Source: Silene conica (Eukaryota > Streptophyta > Magnoliopsida > Caryophyllales > Caryophyllaceae). From it: a DNA stretch of 64,000 nt. Positions 35,010 through 44,790 of the stretch are shown here, one piece after another. Location: NCBI GenBank assembly GCA_029255685.2, contig CM055316.2:76258861-76322860 (forward strand). The letters are read 5' to 3'. Every line of letters begins with the position of its first letter. Position 1 is the first letter of the stretch. The notes under the pieces are model-generated. The model saw only the letters and a list, made by a program, of their open reading frames with translations, did not search any database and had not been told where the DNA came from. A program made the position numbers and the translations under genes.

Positions 35010-38000
35010 CTACCGATTAACATGAAGCAGAAGTGCAGAACCAGCTTCGCTTATGTCCATGTCACTCTCCGTGGAAAAGAGTGACACCAAAATAGACAAA
35101 TGCAAGATTCAAATAAGATGCGAAACTAACCTGGGATGCATGTGTCTTATACAATAAATCTCCACATTCATCAACAAGTGTAAGCTCTCCACTGTATACC
35201 CTGGCCAAGTCAGAAACCAAGCTATCCACATTTTCCGCCTGCATAGATTGGAATACGCATCAGTCAAGAATGTCATATTGCTTTATTTTCTTTAATCGAC
35301 TAATATTAAGCCAAAGATGAAGTTATTATTATCAATATTCCACTTATGAGATACGGCTCCAGCCTCGACGATTTAAACTTGGGACCTGAGACCATGAGGG
35401 CTTTGGTATCATGAGAGCAGACCATATGAACAGAAGCTGAAAGTGATAATTGAGGTCCAATAAATGATTTTATACCTTAATACTTACTTCCTAAAGTACT
35501 TCGATTTACTTCAAGGTGTAAATAATATCAAAGAAACTAAAGCAAATGTATCCGAGAAGGATATTTGATTCATTATGATGATGATTTTTTTTTTCAAAAA
35601 CAGTCTTGCAATGTTTTTAAGACAGGGCAATGTTATTAATCAAGGTTTTTCTGAACTTCCGCAATGATGACTATGAACAAGAACTGACCTTGGGCATGAA
35701 ACTTTGCACCTGTAGACAAATCATTTCAGTTGCTTTCGCGGCTGAATTTAGTGCCTCTTCTATCTCTTTCACGTCAACCTGTAATATAGTAAATTAGTAA
35801 TCCATACCATGTCAAGGAGGCGTAGAAAGCATGGAGTATATGAGGAAGGTAAAGTGGAGTGACTCTGAATTCTTACCCTTACGTTACCACCAAGCGGAAG
35901 TTGAGACAACACGTTTAACAGCCCATTGCTAAGTTCCAGCAATGAAGAAGAATAACTGTCTTCTATAGAGGCCCAGCCTTCCAGATTGGGCATCTGTGAA
36001 AGCAATGAGGAGTCAAGTATTGTTAACTTGTTCAACAGAAGTACAAGGACAAAATGTACAGCATATTGCATGGTTGTACTTGAGAGAAGATGAGCAAGAG
36101 ATTTCAAATATATTTATGCCGGATTTTTTTAAGTGTGAAAGGAGCACAAGAGCAGATCTAAGACTTCTAACATTTAAGCAAGGTGAAATATGGTGTAGTT
36201 GACTCACCTGAGCGTCGAGTACTATTGATAGAGTTTCCATTTGTTTTAACAACCCATATTCAATACGCTTGCTTTGCACCGAATCTCGCAGTTCTGATAT
36301 CTTTACTCCCAAAGAATACAACTGTCTCTGCAAAACAGAAAGGAGTACTTGTAAGTGAAACTCGATACACCAAACACTCAGCATGTATTCTGAGAAACAT
36401 CGGACAATTGCAAGCATCAACTGTAACGAAGATTTTAAATTTTAACTATCTACCCCTTCAGTGTGCGGCTAAAAACCAGCTGTGCTAATACAAAACTACC
36501 CTGATTAGAACATCCCCTTTAGAGCTCTTCAAGCAAACAATATTAACATTATGTGAAGAGGGTTCATATATTTATCCACGAAGAAGAGATCAAGAACTCC
36601 ACGTAGTAGTTTCACCCACGGCTACATGAATTCACATTAAACCCTTGATAATATTCTTAGCCTTTTTCAATCTCTATACACCATACGTATAAACAATCAT
36701 CAATGTCAATAATCCTTAAGGTCACAGTCATTCGCATATTTACCTTCCTCGTATTAAACCACATATCTACCCAAGTCATTACTCTTACTATGATACAACA
36801 CCCCAAATTCCAAAGATGCCACATTCAAGAAAGTCTTGTGTTAAACCGTTTTACAATCTCAATACACCATACGCATAAACAACAATCAAGGTCAACAATC
36901 CTTAAGGTCACATTAATCCGCATATTCACCTCACTCGTATTAAACCGCATATCTACCCAAGTCATTACTCTTACTATCATACAACACCCCAAATTCCAAA
37001 GATGCCACCTTCAAGAAAGTATTGTGTTAAACCGTTTTACAATCTCAATACACCATACGCATAAACAACAATCAATGTCAACGATTCTTAAGGTCACATT
37101 AATCCGCATATTCACCTAACTCGTATTTTACCACATATCTACCCGAATCATTACTCTTACTATCATACAACACCCCAAATTCTAAAGATGCTACCTTCTA
37201 GAAAGTCTTGTGTAAAACCATTTTACAACCTAAGACCATAATATAAAGGCTATCAAAGTTCATAGTGCACAACTGCACAAGCTTTCACTAAAATGGCCTC
37301 ACTAATTATCATTTATCAATTCACAATTATATCACAAAACCTCAACCCTTATAGATGCAAAACACATGTAATCATGAATAACATTCCAATTTTCGACACT
37401 ACATTAACAATCAACAAATTAATCAAGACAAAATAGAAGTTCTCACTGACCTCACTTTGCTTTTGCTGATTACTCAAACAAGCCTGAGCCTTAGCATTAG
37501 CAAGCCTCCACTGCAAATAATGATTATACATCAACCTAAGCCTATGCACATCCTCTACCTGGCTCGAACCCTTCCTCACCGCCTTTTTAACCTCTACGGC
37601 TCCCTGAACCTTAGCCCCGCCAGGCGGAAGTGGCACCGGAGGAAGCTTTAAACTCCTCCCCACCTTCACCGACCCCCTCATCATCAAACCTCCCAGTTTC
37701 TCCTCATTCCCACCATCTTTCCTCATAAGTGTCCCATCTACATTCCCATTTATGACATTTCCTTGCTCGTGACTCAAAAAAGGTAGCTCCATCGACCTAG
37801 AACACGGTGTTGAAACCCGATTTCCTCCATTACTTTGACCAATTTCACAGGGTTCTGATTTTACTGACTCACAGTCCCCATCAACTGAACTCGAACACTC
37901 AATTGAACTACTATTATCCGCCATTACAGTAAGCAGTTTTGAAGCGGCCGTATCCCAATTCGGATGCCGGATACTCCTTCCAGGCACTGGCACCGGTGCC

Positions 38001-38314
38001 GGAGTGTCTGACCGGGAGGATTCCTTGAAAAGCTTGACAGCAGAACGAGGTTTATTGGACCGGACCGGGCTGACTGAGGCCCGGTTCAGCGACTCCGGTC
38101 GGTTTTCGTCAGCGTATTTTGGCCGTAAATCGGTCTGTGATCGGCGAAGAGAGTTAATCGAAGGTTGCTTCGGTGTCGAAATCGCCGGCGACATGAACCT
38201 CGAGCTGACTTCACGAACTCTAGGCCGTGATCGACGTGGAGGGTTGTGATTCGCCGGAGTTGCCATTTCCGTTGAGGCTGATGTTGATGTTGGTGGTTTT
38301 GGGAATTCCGCCAT
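35010..38314 (-). CDS. QWRF-motif protein, augmin subunit 8 / EDE1-like
   Basis: Six exons, all in phase 0: 37451-38314, 36208-36327, 35877-35993, 35689-35778, 35131-35238 and 35010-35066, giving about 451 residues. The N-terminal half is basic and Ser/Pro-rich with PRVREVSSRFMSP (about 30-43), typical of the family. The QWRF motif reads YLQWRLANAKA (266-276). The C-terminal part (KISELRDSVQSKRIEYGLLKQ, LEGWASIEDSYSSSLLELSNGL, then LVSDLARVYSGELTLVDECGDLL) follows the helical DUF566 region. EDE1/AUG8-type members bind microtubules and the augmin complex, which recruits gamma-tubulin to existing microtubules. The final exon (SDMDISEAGSALLLHVNR) is weak: its intron is only 64 bp, and I do not recognise the usual ECSLR-type ending, so the true C-terminus may differ. 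Confidence 0.85.
36668..37227. repeat. 186-bp tandem repeat, three units, in QWRF intron 1
   Basis: Units start CAATCTC(A/T)ATACACCAT at 36668, 36854 and 37040. Because 186 is a multiple of 3, an open frame runs through two units, but it is on the antisense strand inside an intron and has no coding features. The third unit is more diverged. Confidence 0.9.
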
Positions 38315-38641
38315 TGTTAGGGTTTACAGATTTGGGGGAAACCCTAGAAATTGAAATTAGGGGAAATTACAGAAGAATGACGAAGAACTGGGAAACAGAA
38401 GAAAGAGTGTACTAACAAGGTTGATAGAAGAAAGGAGGAAAATGGAACAAAAGAGAGAGAAAAAAAATAGCCGTTACGAAAGAGATTTTAACGGTATTGT
38501 TTAAAAGTTGGGGGACTGGGGACGGAGAGGGAGCTAAACGAGCCAAAATTAACGTTAATCTCACATGCTTAGTCACTTGTATACCTTACACAAACGTTTT
38601 GCTAATTTCAATCTAGAAATTTTTTTTTGTTTTACTACTTA

Positions 38642-40053
38642 CTCCCTCCTATTCAACATAATCTTCCCGGGGAATGCACAAAAAATAAGGAAGGAAATAT
38701 TATATGGGAAGTATTGGGCACAAAAAATAAGGACGGAAATATTATATGGTAAAGTATTGGTGTGAGGTTGGGTAATCGGAGAGAAGGTATGTATTGTGGG
38801 GTAATTGTTTGTGGGTAAGGTGATTAAAATAAGTATAAAATATGAGTATAGTGGGGTATTGTGGTGGAGTGGAGTTAGACCTGTCAAAACCTGACCCGAC
38901 CCGAAAACCGACCGTAACCCGACCCGTAAATAACCCGTAAATGACCCGGTTTTTTCAACCCGATCCCGAAAGATACCCGAACCCGTTTTGACCCGTAAAT
39001 AGCGGGTCAAAACCCGACCCGCAGCGGGTTGACCGTTGGGTCAAGACAATATATCATTTTTAAAATATACAATGTCATATAAGTATTGATGACTTATAAA
39101 TTTTTGAGGAGAAATATGTATATATATGCGGTATGTCACGTCACCACCTCAAATAACATGCCACTTCATCACCTCAAACAACATGCCACGTCATCACCTC
39201 AAAGTGTGTGTCACACTGTCACTTTCACCGTAGTACGTTGAATTGCATTCCACGTCAGCAGCACCAACTTATCACCTCGAACCACATGCCACGTCATCAC
39301 ATCGAAGTGTGTGTCACGTCGTCACTTTTAGTGTAGTACGTCAAGTTACATTCCACGTTAGCACTGTCACCTCAGTATTGCGACGGACCACATGTCACAT
39401 CATTACATCGAAATGTGTGCCACACGGTCACTTACACTTCCTTCCACATAATTGCCTAGGACCACATGCCACATTAATACCTCAAAATATGTGTCATACC
39501 GTCACTTTCACAGTATTACGTCGAACTGAACCGCACTTCGCGTCAACACTTCCACCTCATCACCTCAGATCACATGTCACGTCATTGTTGTTATCTTATT
39601 TGAGTCTCGTTATCGTACTTAGCGAGTTAGTAAGGGTGATGATGATGATAACGATGGTGATGTTGGTGGTGAGGGCAAAAATGGTGACAATTAAGTTGAC
39701 TAAGACGAGGAAGAAGAAGAGGATATAAAACGTATAAAGGGTAAGAATTACGATATAAAAGAAGTTTTAAAAAATGCGAGGAAAAGATGTTGATTGACCC
39801 GTATTTTTACCTGAACCCGACCCGAAACCCGTATATACATGACCCGTATTTTACCCGACCCGAAATATACCCGACCCGTATTTTACCCGAACCCGTATAT
39901 ACCCGACCCGCAACCCGCCCGTTCGACCTGTTTGACAGGTCTAAGTGGAGTGATTAAAATATGTATAAAAACCTTTACTAAATAAGGAAATAGGGAAAGT
40001 ATTGTGAATAGACGAAAAAAGAAATATGGAAGGTTATGTTGAATAGGAGAGAG
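38642..40053. mobile_element. Stowaway MITE, split by a hAT insertion
   Basis: Ends CTCCCTCCTATTCAACATAA and its inverted partner GTTATGTTGAATAGGAGAGAG, with TA on both sides (38640-38641 and 40054-40055). Without the inner hAT it is about 336 bp. It sits inside the left arm of the long-inverted-repeat element. Confidence 0.85.
38876..39943. mobile_element. Non-autonomous hAT element, 1.07 kb
   Basis: Terminal inverted repeat TAGACCTGTCAAA / TTTGACAGGTCTA and an identical 8-bp TSD AGTGGAGT (38868-38875 and 39944-39951). Both subterminal parts are dense in GACCCG/CGGGTC motifs. The middle (about 39125-39590) is a decayed tandem repeat of roughly 115 bp with CCACATGCCACGTCATCAC. No transposase. 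Confidence 0.9.
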
Positions 40054-40147
40054 TAATATATTCCATCTTTTACAAATTACCAACTATTTTATCTAACTTT
40101 ACAAATAATCACCTACTTTACTTGTTTATCCACACCATTCTCACTTA

Positions 40148-40463
40148 GGAGTCGTTTGGTTGATCAAGGAACTTAATTTGCCTAGGAACTTCAATTTCAT
40201 AGGAATTAACTTTCAGCATCCAATTCAGGTGAATTTGACAAAGTTGTTTGGTTGTCCATGTAGGAATTAAATTCCATGGGAATTTTCAATGACCAAGGAA
40301 GGGGTAGGTAAGCCAATTCCTACATCATGTAGGCATTGGAAGTTACTAGGAACTTCTAATTCCTCCATTTTCCTAAAAATATGTCAACCAAACAAGACAT
40401 AATTTTTGTAAATCATGTGATTTTGCAATTCCTGTGTTTTTAAGGTGTCAACCAAACAACCCC
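40148..40463. mobile_element. Tourist-like (PIF/Harbinger) MITE, 316 bp
   Basis: Ends GGAGTCGTTTGGTTG and CAACCAAACAACCCC with TTA on both sides (40145-40147 and 40464-40466). The interior is rich in GGAATT/AATTCC. It interrupts the left arm of the long-inverted-repeat element. Confidence 0.85.
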
Positions 40464-40609
40464 TTATTTTACAATTTTGTGACGGTTGTGCATAATTATC
40501 GACTCGATTTCATTTTAATAAAATTCGAACATTTTCATGACGAAACTACCTTTACTACTTACCTACAACCACTCACTCTTATCACAATTATACACAATTA
40601 TTTTACTGA

Positions 40610-40976
40610 TGATACGAATACGGATAAAGGTCAATGAAGGAACGACTTTATTGAAACCCGGAAATCAGTTTAATTATTTTTGTGGCTGGATGAGTCGAAT
40701 TAGTTGGCTATATATAGTCTTTGGTTATTTGTAATTGACAAGAAATGAATTAAGAAAAAAAACCATAAATTGTTTCAATTGTATCGTTTTATTAACGTTC
40801 GATTGTTCTTTGAATTGACGCGTTCGATTCACCCTTGTTATTGTTTGACGCGTTTTCAAACTTTAACCCGATTCGTGTTCAATAGCTCTTGAATACAATC
40901 ACCATTGACGTAACTATAGGTCTAGTTACGGCAAATATCTTTGTTTATGTTACTCCCGTTGTTCAAATTCGCATCA
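40610..40976 (+). mobile_element. Solo LTR with TSD, related to the element at 41521
   Basis: Starts TGATACG, ends TTCGCATCA, and ACTGA stands on both sides (40605-40609 and 40977-40981). The right 130 bp match the LTRs at 41521 and 42647 closely (TACAATCACCATTGACGTAA, GTTACGGCAAATATCTTTGT); the left part is diverged. It is an older insertion of the same family. Confidence 0.8.
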
Positions 40977-40977
40977 A

Positions 40978-41463
40978 CTGACCCTAAAAATCAATTTAGG
41001 CAATCCTTCAATTTATCCTCTTTTCTTCGACCTTATCAATCTCCAATTTATCCCCCTTTCTTCAACTTTATCAATGAAAATCTAGATTTCTGGATTAAAT
41101 CCTAAATTGATTTCTGCTTCTTTTACAAGAAGCATTTATACGGTAAATACATTGATTTCTGGGTCAAATCCTAGCTTGTGCGAATATGCTTGTATTTGAT
41201 CAGTTGAAGCTTGGGAAACAAGCAAGCTCATGGACGTGAATTTGGAGAAGCTTATATGGTCAATGCATTGGTGTCTATGTCCGCGAATTTGGAGAAGCTT
41301 TATATGATTGAGGATCGACACTTGGTCAATGCATTGATCCCTTTCTTCATGAGCATATTATTGAGGATCAATTTAGGATTTACATAAGAAATTCCAGGTT
41401 TCATTGATGATTGAAAAAAAGGGGATAAATTGAAGGATTGCCTAGATTGTTTTTAGGGTTAGT
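40978..41463. mobile_element. Foldback element with 44-bp inverted ends
   Basis: CTGACCCTAAAAATCAATTT...CCTTCAATTTATCC at the left reappears inverted at the right (GGATAAATTGAAGGATTGCC...TTTAGGGTTAGTG). The middle holds partial direct repeats (GAATTTGGAGAAGCTT twice). No clear TSD. Confidence 0.5.
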
Positions 41464-41520
41464 GAAATGATCGTATATAATTCTGAATCAAGTGGGTGGA
41501 TGTATGTTATCAGTAAGGGG

Positions 41521-43122
41521 TGTACGAGTTGGGCTATGTTCATTAAAAGTCGGAAATCAGTTTAATTATTCTCGAGAATGATTAAATGTATTTCGAGCTT
41601 TCGTTAAACTAGTCCGTTTAAATTCAGTCAATAATGGGTGTTTAATCCCCTATTTAGTTAGCCGTGTAATTGTTGTTTATTTGCTTTTTAATAGACTTTA
41701 TTTTAGTATTAAAACATGATAATTAATATGATTTATGTAGTCATTAAGGGGCTTGAAGCGGCTGTTTGGAAGGCTATTTATAGTCTAGCAAAAGTTGTAT
41801 TCATCAGTCAGAATTGATAAAAAAAACAGTTTGCTTGCTAGCACAAAATTTGTTATTGTTTGATGTGTTTTCAAACTTTAGCCCGATTCGTGTTTAATAG
41901 GTCTTGAATACAATCACCATTGACGTAATTATAGGTCTAGTTACGGCAAATATCTTTGTTTATGTTACTTCCGCTTCTGAATTCGCATCATATGGTATCA
42001 GAGCTTCGGCTCTTGATTTCTCTAAATCCAGATGGTCCAAGGGTATGTCAAAACTAATTTATTGGTTGAGTTTTCGATTGCAATCGGAATTCAAGAATTA
42101 AACTCGAGCGAGGTAATTCGATGGTTAATCGGTTTTGATTGTCTAGTGGTTCCTTGTTGAAATTCTTATTTTTGTTTTTCAGAAAAAAAAAAAAAAAAAA
42201 AAAAAACAAATTATTGTTTATCGTGTACTGTTCGCGGAAGGAAAAAAATGTCGGAAATTTTTTCTTTGGAAAATATGCGCGAGGAATGTGTGATTTTTGA
42301 TTCGACATTACCTCCGTTTTACGACGATTATAGAGATGAAGAAGTTGTTGAAGTTGTGTTACTTATGAAATCCAACTTCAAACCGTTTGTTTTTGGTAAG
42401 ATAGTGCGGCACCTAAGGAACCTTTTTTTTACTCAATTTTCTTGATCATCAACCAACCATATTCTTGAAAAAATAAAAAGAAGGAACAAGTTATGTATCA
42501 ACATTAAGGGTGATTCAAATTTATGTTTAGCTTTGTTGCTAATACTCGTCATCCATGGCGGTGTGAGGGGAAAGTTCATTTTTTATCCCGGGGGACTTCA
42601 TGGCCGGTCTAAGAATCGGAACGATTCTTTTTGAAGAAAGGGAGTATGATACGAGTTGGGCTATGTTCATTGAAAGTCGGAAATCAGTTTAATTATTCTC
42701 GAGAATGATTAAATGTATTTCGAGCTTTCGTTAAACTAGTCCGTTTAAATTCAGTCAATAATGGGTGTTTAATCCCCTATTTAGTTAGCCGTTTAATTGT
42801 TGTTTATTTGCTTTTTAATAGACTTTATTTTAGTATTAAAACATGACAATTAGTATGATTTATGTAGTCATTAAGGGGCTTGAAACGGCTGTTTGGAAGG
42901 CTCTTTATAGTCTAGCAAAAGTTGTATGCATTCATCAGTCAGAATTGATTAAAAAAAACAGTTTGCTTGCTAGCACAAAATTTGTTATTGTTTGATGCGT
43001 TTTCAAACTTTAGCCCGATTCGTGTTTAATAGGTCTTGAATACAATCACCATTGACGTAATTATAGGTCTAGTTACGGCAAATATCTTTGTTTATGTTAC
43101 TTCCGCTTCCTAATTCGCATCA
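41521..43122 (+). mobile_element. Short non-autonomous LTR retrotransposon, complete
   Basis: LTRs 41521-41990 and 42647-43122 enclose a 656-bp interior. AGGGG flanks both sides (41516-41520 and 43123-43127). The initiator-tRNA primer site TGGTATCAGAGC lies three bases after the left LTR, and GAAGAAAGGGAGTA precedes the right LTR as polypurine tract. The interior has a 24-base A run (near 42183) and one 65-codon frame (42248-42445) that I do not recognise. There is no gag-pol, so movement would need another element. The size is between TRIM and LARD elements. Confidence 0.9.
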
Positions 43123-43324
43123 AGGGGTAGTTTCGTCATGAAAATTATCGGCAGTTGTTAAATTGAAATCGAGTCGGCAAATACACAAGAACGTCACAAA
43201 ATTGTAAAAAAAGGGAGAATGGTGTGGATAAACAAGAAAACTAGGTGGTTATTTACAAAGTTGAACAATATAGGTGGTAATTTGTAAAAGATGGAATATA
43301 TTAGATGGTAAAACATAATTTATC

Positions 43325-44592
43325 CTACAATTTATTGTGTTTTCGTGTTATATGTGATATTTGATTCGTCGTAAGGTTAAATGAGAATTTGTGTTGTTTT
43401 TTCTCTAATCGGAGTTTACTCTATTTTCAAGGCAAGGAACTTCTTACCTCATGATTAAGAAACGAAGTAAACAATCATCAGTTCACCTACCGATCGCCAC
43501 ACAAAATTCACTAAGTTAAGGTTTATGTAATTGTGTGATTAGTAGTAGAAAGTGTACCTACATACTTTTCTTGCCTATAGTATTGGCTTATTTGAGTTTT
43601 AGCAAAGACATACTCCATATATAAGGTCGCATAAAATCATCAATCAATCAATATAAATATTCCGTATATGATTTTTTTTATCAAACACAACCTTTAAAAT
43701 AACTTTTTTTTCCAAGCGCTACCGTTAAAAGAATTGTAAAACACATTATTTAGTAAAAAAAAAAAAAAAATTGTCAAACACGACATTTTGACTCGAGATT
43801 TTCGCAATTTGGTCAAGATTTGACCACTTGCAATGAGTGACTTTCGGTCGATGTTTAAGATATCGAAAGAGATCAGTTTGAGGTGTTATTAGACTCCTTG
43901 GAAAGGTGGGAGAGTACAGGTTTTTCAGGAGTTATCAAAACGGTGGTGATAACTAATAAGTGGTCTTATGTGGGGGTATGTTTGTGTGCCAGACGCCAGT
44001 TGAGGTTGATTGAATCTCTCCGATACTTCTACCTCAAGACCTGTAAAGTACTCCTTCTCCAACAAAAGACATCCTAAAAATGATTTGCGTTTGTCATCTG
44101 AAGATTACGAGAATTTGTTACTCGGGAGGAATCTCCTTTTTTGCCATCAAAGATCTTTGCCATCTTTGAGGATTGGTACCCTCATCTCTACCAATTCTAT
44201 TTCAACAAGAATTTCCTATGAAGAAATCTCAAGGGAAGCATCAGTTCTCATTCTTTATCCTTTACACAAAGAGCGCCATCGTCATTCACATTTGGGGTGT
44301 GAAAGTGACGGGTTAGGTCATGAGGAGGTTGTTTCACATATTGCCGAATAACCAGCTTTCATCTGATTCCTCTGTGATTATTAACGTATTCACAGTTCAT
44401 TTTCAATTTGTTCCAGTCAAAGGAAACTCGAGCATGAAGTGTTTTCGTAAGTTAGGGCATTCCATTCACCATGCTCAAATGATTAGGCCTAGTGTTAATG
44501 CGAGGAAGAGATTGTCAGTTTTTGTCGACATTACCTTTTGCTGGTGCACAAATGTCTCGTTTGGTTGGCATACGGGAATTAATTTTCCATGA
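43325..44592. other. Region between the nest and the Mutator-like element
   Basis: No gene recognised. Several overlapping short open frames around 43883-44592 have no family features. A piece at 44556-44590 (CTCGTTTGGTTGGCAT) resembles the start of a Tourist-like element and recurs directly on the other side of the following transposon. Confidence 0.4.
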
Positions 44593-44790
44593 TTTTGCAA
44601 AGGGGGTTGCGAAAGGTCGTCGGCGTTTTGCGAAAAATCGTCGGCGTTTTCTATAAAAAAGACAACCTCTACCTTTTTCCCTCTATCTCTCTACCTTCTT
44701 TTCTCTGAAAGAAAAACAACAAAAACAACATAAAATCCAAAAAAACGGTTTCAACATCGATCAACAACATTAAACAACGACAACGATTCC

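Larger units (their letters stand above)
38616..43324. mobile_element. Long-inverted-repeat (Mutator-like) element hosting a transposon nest
   Basis: Once younger insertions are removed, the left arm (38616-38641 continuing at 40056-40147 and 40467-40556) is the reverse complement of the right arm (about 41507-41520 continuing at 43123-43324). Shared blocks include ATTCCATCTTTTACAAATTA, TTGTTTATCCACACCATTCT, TACAATTTTGTGACG and TTTTCATGACGAAACTACC. Each arm is about 200 bp. Long terminal repeats like these suggest a Mutator-type non-autonomous element. The outermost bases are uncertain; CTAGAAATTT and CTACAATTT are a possible imperfect TSD. No transposase remains. Confidence 0.65.

Noticed and set aside
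36703..37119. 138-codon open frame with internal repeats, as a repeat protein
   Set aside because: It arises because the 186-bp intron repeat is a multiple of three. It is antisense to the QWRF gene, inside an intron, and shows no protein family features.
39243..39728. 161-codon His/Ser/Thr-rich frame
   Set aside because: It lies in the decayed tandem repeat of a non-autonomous hAT element; the composition comes from the CACGTCATCAC repeat.
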